DNA of 10,572 nucleotides from CAYLOC01 sp964385195 (GTDB lineage Bacteria > Actinomycetota > Actinomycetes > Propionibacteriales > Nocardioidaceae). Of this stretch, positions 6,560-10,572 are shown piece by piece. Each line of letters begins with the position of its first letter. The first letter of the stretch is position 1. Location: positions 1-10,572 of the forward strand of contig CAYLOC010000114.1 in the NCBI GenBank assembly GCA_964385195.1, written 5' to 3'. The notes beneath the pieces were generated by a model. That model had not been told where the DNA came from and made no database searches. It worked only from the letters and a program-made list of their open reading frames with translations. Both the position numbers and the translations under genes were made by a program.

Positions 6560-7523
6560 ATCGTCGGGCGAGGTCGGCGACGCCGATCATGCCGGCCCGG
6601 TTGCCCAGGGTCGCGGGCCGGATCTGCAACGACGGCCGGAAGTCCCGTCCGGTCAGCTGTTCGGCGAACGCAGCCCGTGCAGGCTGCAGGAGCAGGTCCC
6701 CCGCTGCCGCGACCCCGCCGCCGACGGCGACCACGGCCGGGTCCAGCACGGCGGCCAGGGAGGCGATGCCCTCTCCGAGCCACCGGCCGAGCTCGCCGAG
6801 CTGCTGCCGCGCCCAGGGGTCGCCGGCCTGCGCCGCCTGGGTGACCAACGGACCAGTCACCGCGGCGGGGTCACCTCCGGCCAGGTCCACCACGCGCCCA
6901 GCATGCTCGGGTGCCTCGGCCGCGGCTGCCCGCGCCTGCCGTTCCAGCGCCTGACCACTCGCGTACTGCTCCCAGCAGCCACGGTTCCCGCAACCGCACT
7001 CCTGGCCGCCCGGCACCACCCGTAGATGCCCGATCTCACCAGCGATGCCGAACCCGCCGCGGTACAGCTCGCCGTCCTGGACCACGCCGCCACCGATCCC
7101 GGTGCCGACCGTGACCAGCACCAGGTCGTCGACGTCGGCACCGGAGCCGAACCGGAACTCCCCCCAGGCGGCGGCGTTCGCGTCGTTCTCCACGACCGTA
7201 CGGAGTCCGGTCCGGTCCTCGACCGCGTGCCGCACCGGCATCCGCCGCCACGGCATGTTGGGGGTTATCAGCACGGTGGCTCGCGCCTTGTCGATGAAAC
7301 CGGGGGCACCGATACCCAACGCCGTGACGTCGTGGTCGACGCTGAGCTCTCCGTAGAGATCGATGATCGCATCGACGACGGCGTCTGCGTCGGACTGCGG
7401 GGTAGACGTCCGGGCTTCGGCCAGTACCGTTCCGTCGGCGGTCACGACGCCGGCCGCGATCTTGGTGCCGCCGACATCCACCCCGAGTGTGAGTGAGGTG
7501 TCCGTCGTGGGTTGTGTGGTCAT
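6558..7523 (-). CDS. Second ROK-family sugar kinase, tandem paralogue
   Basis: 321 aa, the normal length for an actinobacterial ROK glucokinase. DVGGTK is at 16-21, NDANAAAW at 113-120 with catalytic Asp114, VGTGIGG at 139-145, GEIGH at 162-166, and the zinc motif CGCGNRGCWE at 176-185 (C176, C178, C183, with H166). Every catalytic and metal residue is intact, so it is probably active; glucose is the likely substrate, but other hexoses or N-acetyl sugars are possible. It shares blocks such as GDPAAVTG, AGDP and GRWLG with its downstream neighbour, so the pair may have arisen by duplication, yet differs in the segment ITPNMPWRRMPVRH near the sugar site. The ATG at 7523 has GGAGGA 7 bp upstream. 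Only 3 bp separate it from the preceding gene and 7 bp from the next, so the three form one translational run. Confidence 0.92.
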   Translation of the reverse strand: MTTQPTTDTSLTLGVDVGGTKIAAGVVTADGTVLAEARTSTPQSDADAVVDAIIDLYGELSVDHDVTALGIGAPGFIDKARATVLITPNMPWRRMPVRHAVEDRTGLRTVVENDANAAAWGEFRFGSGADVDDLVLVTVGTGIGGGVVQDGELYRGGFGIAGEIGHLRVVPGGQECGCGNRGCWEQYASGQALERQARAAAAEAPEHAGRVVDLAGGDPAAVTGPLVTQAAQAGDPWARQQLGELGRWLGEGIASLAAVLDPAVVAVGGGVAAAGDLLLQPARAAFAEQLTGRDFRPSLQIRPATLGNRAGMIGVADLARR

Positions 7524-7526
7524 GGC

Positions 7527-7880
7527 TCAGTCCTCCACCACCGAGATCTTCTCCAGCGGGGAGTCTCCGGGCTTGTCGGGGCCGGCATCACCGGCGCTGT
7601 CCAGCAGCGCCTTGACCGCCAGGCCCATCGACACCGCCGCTGCCCCGAGGTGCTCGCGTACCTCGGGGCTGAGCGACCGCGCGTAGCGGATGCCGTGACA
7701 TACCGGGCACCACCGGCACTCGGCCGACTCGAGGCGCTCGCCGTCCTCGGCCGGTTGGTCGTCTCCGGAGTGCGCTTCGTGCTCTGCGGCCTGCTCCGCA
7801 GTCGCGTCCCCGAAGCGGGACTGCAGTGCGGCCATCAGCTTGGCCATCTCCTCGCTCACCGAGCCGACGGGTTCGCTCAC
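7527..7880 (-). CDS. Small CxxCxxC protein between ArsA-like ATPase and kinases
   Basis: 117 aa, family not recognised with confidence. Residues 1-35 contain a helix (EEMAKLMAALQSRF), 36-53 are acidic and probably flexible, and 54-62 read ECRWCPVCH: Cys55, Cys58 and Cys61 followed by His62, a candidate site for zinc or another metal. Residues 72-95 (PEVREHLGAAAVSMGLAVKALL) look like a second amphipathic helix; the rest is a Pro/Asp/Gly-rich tail. I chose the GTG at 7880 because GAGGTG, a good match to the 16S tail, lies exactly 7 bp upstream; the ATG at 7895 has no usable site. Similar small cysteine proteins sit near acyl-CoA ligase or glucokinase genes in other actinobacteria as I recall, unchecked. 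Tight coupling to the kinases hints at a shared job. Confidence 0.75.
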   Translation of the reverse strand: MSEPVGSVSEEMAKLMAALQSRFGDATAEQAAEHEAHSGDDQPAEDGERLESAECRWCPVCHGIRYARSLSPEVREHLGAAAVSMGLAVKALLDSAGDAGPDKPGDSPLEKISVVED

Positions 7881-7887
7881 CTGGCTG

Positions 7888-7893
7888 CACCTC
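7888..7893 (-). promoter_or_regulatory. Ribosome binding site that sets the small-protein start
   Basis: Minus-strand GAGGTG, 7 bp upstream of GTG 7880. It overlaps the alternative ATG-started frame (7895), which makes the GTG the better start. Confidence 0.7.
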
Positions 7894-7931
7894 ATCTCCG
7901 GTCGGCTGTGTACCCTCCCAACTCTTCCACA

Positions 7932-7965
7932 TGTCCGGGCCCGCGGCGGGCCGCGGCGCCGGACA
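7932..7965 (-). terminator. GC-rich hairpin between ArsA-like gene and small Cys gene
   Basis: Outer arms TGTCCGG (7932-7938) and CCGGACA (7959-7965) pair over 7 bp. After a 2x2 internal mismatch the inner arms 7941-7946 and 7951-7956 pair over 6 bp, closing a four-base loop. It lies 22 bp after the ATPase stop in a 106-bp spacer, the only real gap in an otherwise tightly packed run. No T-tract follows on the minus strand, so it may be a Rho-independent terminator of the weak actinobacterial type, an attenuator, or an mRNA-stabilising hairpin. I could not find a convincing promoter downstream of it. Confidence 0.55.
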
Positions 7966-7986
7966 CGGGGACCGGAGAACAAGGAC

Positions 7987-9168
7987 TCAACCCTCCCGGG
8001 GGTGCTGCGGCTCGAAGGTCACCTCCAGCGCACCGTCATGGAGCCGTGCGTCGGTCACCCTCGTCGCCCGCAGCCCGGTCGGAAGAGCCAGGATCCGCCG
8101 CCGCGCACCGACGGTCACCACCAGGTCGTCGCCGCGACGGGCCAGGTCCACCTCGCCGCGTTCGACGAACGGCAACGTCACCCGCACCAGCACCCGTTGC
8201 CCGTCTCGCTCCACCCGCACCGGAGCGCCACGGGCCGGTACCGCACACGGGTCGCTGGCGCCGTACAGTTCGGCACCGAATGCTGCCAGCTCCGCGAGCC
8301 CTATCGGCTCACATGCCCGGTACGTCGAGCACCATGTCGGCAGTGGGTCGAACGAGGATCGCACCTGCGCCAGGATCTCCGTCTGCGCAGCGGCCCACTG
8401 CAACCGCCATTGGTCCGCGCCCCCGGCGGGGAAGACCCGGTTCGCGATCACGCCGTCGACGCGGTAGCCGTACAGCGACAGCGACGTCAGCGACCGTCGG
8501 GCCTCCGCGACGACGACCGACTCCGGAGTCAGCACCAGACGTACCGTCGCGTCGGCACCGGTCAGCAGGTCGTGGACCCGGTCCAGATCGCGGTGCAGCC
8601 GCGCCACGGCGTCAAAGACCCCATCGTCCGGCATCGGGACCCCGGCGGAACGGGTGAGCAACGGCCGGAACGCCTTGACCACCCGCCGCTCCACCGGGAG
8701 CACGCGCTGCATGTACCACCCCAGCGCCTCCGGCAGCGCCAACAGCCGCAGCGTCTCCGCGGTCGGCGCGCAGTCGACCACCACCAGGTCCCACCGGCCC
8801 GAGCGTGCCTGGTCGTGCACCTCCAACAGCGCCAGTATCTCCTCGGCACCCGGCAGCACCGTCAGCTCGTCGGCGGTCACCGGGTCCAGCCCCGCGGTGA
8901 CGAAGACCGAGTGCAGGTACGTCGAGATCTCCTCCCAGGAGCGCTCCAGACGCTGCTGGGTATCGACCTGTTGCACGAACAAGTTCCGGTCGACCTCGAC
9001 CGGGGACCCACCACGCACCGGCACCTCCATCGCGTCGGCGAGGGAGTGTGCCGCGTCGGTGCTCACCACCAGACTCCGCAGTCCGTGACCCGCTGCCAGG
9101 ACCGCGGTTCCCGCGGCGGCGGTGGTCTTGCCGACGCCGCCCTTCCCGGTGAACAGCAGCAGGCGCAT
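7987..9168 (-). CDS. ArsA/Get3-like ATPase with C-terminal HSP20-like domain
   Basis: 393 aa. Deviant Walker A GKGGVGKT at 8-15, switch I STDAAHS at 36-42, switch II VDCAPTAETLRLL at 131-143, and INANRV-type adenine segment IANRV at 241-245 place it in the ArsA/Get3 (SIMIBI) ATPases, which work as ATP-driven dimers. Residues about 315-390 form a beta-rich region (VLVRVTLPFV, DDLVVTVGARRRILALP) fitting the ArsA HSP20-like domain. The cysteines (C133, C280, C286, C308) do not form the arsenite site of true ArsA, and no ars genes are near, so arsenite export is unlikely. Targeting or chaperoning of membrane or lipid-linked proteins is inference. The ATG at 9168 begins at the P-loop strand, as usual; no good ribosome binding site precedes it, but the SRPBCC stop is only 9 bp upstream, so coupling is likely. 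M. tuberculosis Rv2184c seems the comparable gene. Confidence 0.9.
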   Translation of the reverse strand: MRLLLFTGKGGVGKTTAAAGTAVLAAGHGLRSLVVSTDAAHSLADAMEVPVRGGSPVEVDRNLFVQQVDTQQRLERSWEEISTYLHSVFVTAGLDPVTADELTVLPGAEEILALLEVHDQARSGRWDLVVVDCAPTAETLRLLALPEALGWYMQRVLPVERRVVKAFRPLLTRSAGVPMPDDGVFDAVARLHRDLDRVHDLLTGADATVRLVLTPESVVVAEARRSLTSLSLYGYRVDGVIANRVFPAGGADQWRLQWAAAQTEILAQVRSSFDPLPTWCSTYRACEPIGLAELAAFGAELYGASDPCAVPARGAPVRVERDGQRVLVRVTLPFVERGEVDLARRGDDLVVTVGARRRILALPTGLRATRVTDARLHDGALEVTFEPQHPREG

Positions 9169-9177
9169 GGCGGGCGG

Positions 9178-9615
9178 TCAGTCCAGGGACTCGGTGTGCT
9201 TCTTCAGGCCCTTCAACGCGGTGTCGATGATGACCTTCTCCCCCTTGCGCCGCAGCATCCCGATCATCGGCACGGCGAGCTCTACCGACAACCGGTAGGT
9301 GACCTCGGTTCCGGAGGCGGACTGCCGGAGGGTGTAGGCGCCGTCCATGGACCGCAGGATGGACGCCTTGACCAGGGACCAGGTCACCTCGGTGTCGCCA
9401 TCCCAGTCGTACTGGAGCGTGTACCGGTCCTTGATGGGCGCGGCGTCGAGGACGAACTCGACCTGCTCCGCCCTGCCATCGGCATAGGTGCTGAGGACCT
9501 CCGTGGACTTCACGCCCTTGGCCCAGACCGGATAGTTCTCGAAGTCCGCGATGACGTTCATCACCGTCGCCGGGTCGGCCCCGACCGTGATGCTGGACGT
9601 GGTCTGGTTCGCCAT
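9178..9615 (-). CDS. SRPBCC/START-like lipid-binding family protein
   Basis: 145 aa, a single-domain helix-grip (SRPBCC, polyketide cyclase/START-like) protein with no signal peptide, so cytoplasmic. Typical elements are SSITVGADPATVMNVIADF at 7-25, YPVWAKGVKSTEVL at 28-41, the strand DRYTLQYDWDGDTEVTWSLV at 63-82, and the C-terminal helix EKVIIDTALKGLKKHTESL at 126-144. The fold encloses a hydrophobic cavity that binds lipids or other hydrophobic ligands; the ligand is unknown. I chose the ATG at 9615 because the N-terminal strand begins just after it; a longer frame to 9684 would run into the promoter region. It heads the minus-strand run and is 9 bp from the ATPase gene. Rv2185c (TB16.3) of M. 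tuberculosis is, from memory, the comparable gene in a similar setting. Confidence 0.88.
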   Translation of the reverse strand: MANQTTSSITVGADPATVMNVIADFENYPVWAKGVKSTEVLSTYADGRAEQVEFVLDAAPIKDRYTLQYDWDGDTEVTWSLVKASILRSMDGAYTLRQSASGTEVTYRLSVELAVPMIGMLRRKGEKVIIDTALKGLKKHTESLD

Positions 9616-9704
9616 GGCCTGCTGCGCCTTTCGCTCCAGTGCGGCTTCTCCGGGTGTCGTCGCACACGATAACCTGCGTTCCACCCGAGGCCCCAGGAGG
9701 CGTG
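9616..9704. promoter_or_regulatory. Divergent promoter region, SRPBCC operon and acyl-CoA ligase
   Basis: This 89-bp spacer must hold promoters in both directions. A locally A/T-richer ACACGATAACCT (9664-9675) contains TAACCT (9670-9675, plus strand) and TATCGT (9665-9670, minus strand), both fitting a TANNNT -10 pattern and sharing a base. Neither has a convincing -35 box. AGGAGG at 9695-9700 is the ligase ribosome binding site. Confidence 0.4.
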
Positions 9705-10572
9705 GTGCACGAGTACAGCACCCCGACGACGTACCGGCTGCCGGACTCCGGCAACCTCACCGACGACGTCCTCGCCCACGCCACCGAACATGGCCCCGAG
9801 GTCGGCTTCCACCGCCGCGACGGGAACTCCTGGCACGACGTCACCTACGCCGAGTTCTACGCCGACGTCTGGGCGCACGCCAAGGCACTGGTCGCGGCCG
9901 GGGTGGATGTCGGAGACCGGGTCGGCCTGGTCTCGGCGACGCGGTACGAGTGGACGGTGCTGGACTACGCGATCTGGTTCGCCGGCGCCGTCAGCGTCCC
10001 GGTCTATGAGACCTCGTCTGCGGACCAGATCGCGTGGATCCTGTCCGACTCCGCGGCCGTGTTCGCCGTCGTAGAGACCGAGCGACACCGGGACCTCGTG
10101 CAGCGCCGCCGCTCCGACCTCTCCGCCCTGCGTGACGTGCGATGCCTCGACACCGGGGAGGTTGCTGCGCTGGTCGCCGGCAGCGACGGTGTCGCCGATG
10201 CGGAGATCGAGCGGCGACGGGGCGTGGCCGGTCCCGCGGATACGGCGACGATCATCTACACCTCGGGCACGACCGGGCGCCCCAAGGGGTGCCGGCTGAC
10301 GCACGGCAACTTCATGACCGAGGTCGCCGTCGCAACCGGCGCGTTGGAGGAGTTGTTCACCGGCGGGGCCAGCACTTTGTTGTTCCTGCCGCTGGCGCAC
10401 GTGTTCGCCCGGGTGATCGCGATCGGCTGTATCCACCGACGGGTACGGCTGGGTCACTCCGCCGACATCAAGCGCCTCATGGACGACCTCGCCGTCTTGC
10501 AGCCGACGTTCCTGCTCGCCGTACCGCGGGTGTTCGAAAAGGTCTTCAACGGCGCGAGCCAGCAGGCGGCCG
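9705..10572 (+). CDS. Long-chain fatty-acid--CoA ligase (FadD15-type AMP-binding enzyme), 3' end cut by window
   Basis: 289 residues visible of a protein usually near 600. It activates long-chain fatty acids with ATP to acyl-AMP and then acyl-CoA. The N-terminal part has DVTYAEF (45-51), GDRVGLVSATRYEWTVLDYA (70-89) and the PVYETSSADQIAWIL segment (99-113) typical of FadD15-like ligases. The AMP-binding P-loop YTSGTTGRPKG is at 185-195, followed by LPLAHVFAR (228-236) and VPRVFEK (273-279). The adenylate and CoA-binding parts lie beyond the window. The start is GTG at 9705, 4 bp after AGGAGG; a GTG directly before it (9702) is only 1 bp from that site and less likely. It diverges from the SRPBCC-ATPase run, matching the M. 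tuberculosis order with fadD15 (Rv2187) as I recall. Confidence 0.93.
   Translation, partial: MHEYSTPTTYRLPDSGNLTDDVLAHATEHGPEVGFHRRDGNSWHDVTYAEFYADVWAHAKALVAAGVDVGDRVGLVSATRYEWTVLDYAIWFAGAVSVPVYETSSADQIAWILSDSAAVFAVVETERHRDLVQRRRSDLSALRDVRCLDTGEVAALVAGSDGVADAEIERRRGVAGPADTATIIYTSGTTGRPKGCRLTHGNFMTEVAVATGALEELFTGGASTLLFLPLAHVFARVIAIGCIHRRVRLGHSADIKRLMDDLAVLQPTFLLAVPRVFEKVFNGASQQAA

Noticed and set aside
5544..7025. A 493-codon open frame on the plus strand opposite both ROK kinases
   Set aside because: Ser/Pro/Ala/Arg-rich without domains; it mirrors the kinase coding sequence on the minus strand and has no separate coding signature.
7987..9168. True arsenical-pump ATPase (arsA) as part of an arsenic operon
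   Set aside because: The cysteines are not placed as in the ArsA arsenite site, and no arsB, arsC, arsD or arsR gene is present.
7840..9672. A 610-codon open frame on the plus strand opposite the ATPase and SRPBCC genes
   Set aside because: It is rich in His, Arg and Gln with no recognisable motif, while the minus strand carries clear ATPase and SRPBCC domains with ribosome binding sites. Long antisense frames are expected in such GC-rich DNA.
8612..9844. A 410-codon minus-strand frame spanning ATPase, SRPBCC and the divergent spacer
   Set aside because: It crosses the start regions of two real genes and the ligase start in a different frame, and its Arg/Gly-rich translation has no motif.

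Overview
The window is GC-rich, densely coded DNA with strong G/C third-position bias, GTG starts and AGGAGG-type ribosome binding sites. The gene families (GlkA-type ROK kinases, a DUF4333-like lipoprotein, an ArsA-like ATPase next to a small START-like protein and a FadD15-type ligase) point to an Actinomycetota chromosome. I cannot name a genus. No tRNA, rRNA, CRISPR array, insertion sequence or phage gene was seen. A run of 100 Ns at 1214-1313 is a scaffold gap.

Left part (1-3780): a DUF559/AbiEi-like protein (34-1083, +) converges on a PlsC-type acyltransferase (start 2094, -) whose 3' end is lost in the gap. Divergent from it is a two-gene plus-strand unit that overlaps by 11 bp: an alpha/beta hydrolase (2232-3014) and an acidic protein with two C-terminal membrane segments (3004-3756). 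Middle part (3781-5429): a small lipoprotein (-) and a YbjJ-like MFS transporter (+) diverge from a region holding an inverted repeat.

Right part (5414-10572): a minus-strand run reads, in order of transcription, START/SRPBCC protein, ArsA-like ATPase, a GC-rich hairpin, a small CxxCxxC protein, and two tandem ROK-family sugar kinases. Spacings are 9, 106, 3 and 7 bp. A long-chain acyl-CoA ligase diverges from the head of this run and leaves the window on the right.

The combination acyl-CoA ligase, SRPBCC, ArsA-like ATPase and PlsC acyltransferase recalls, from memory, the Mycobacterium tuberculosis Rv2182c-Rv2187 neighbourhood. The ATPase and SRPBCC genes beside glucokinase recall the glkA neighbourhood of Streptomyces. 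The simplest reading is a conserved actinobacterial lipid-handling set joined to glucose phosphorylation. The most notable local features are the tandem ROK pair, the basic tails on one of them, the CxxCxxC gene between ATPase and kinases, and the hairpin that splits this run. I saw no mobile or defence island and do not claim a proven new system.
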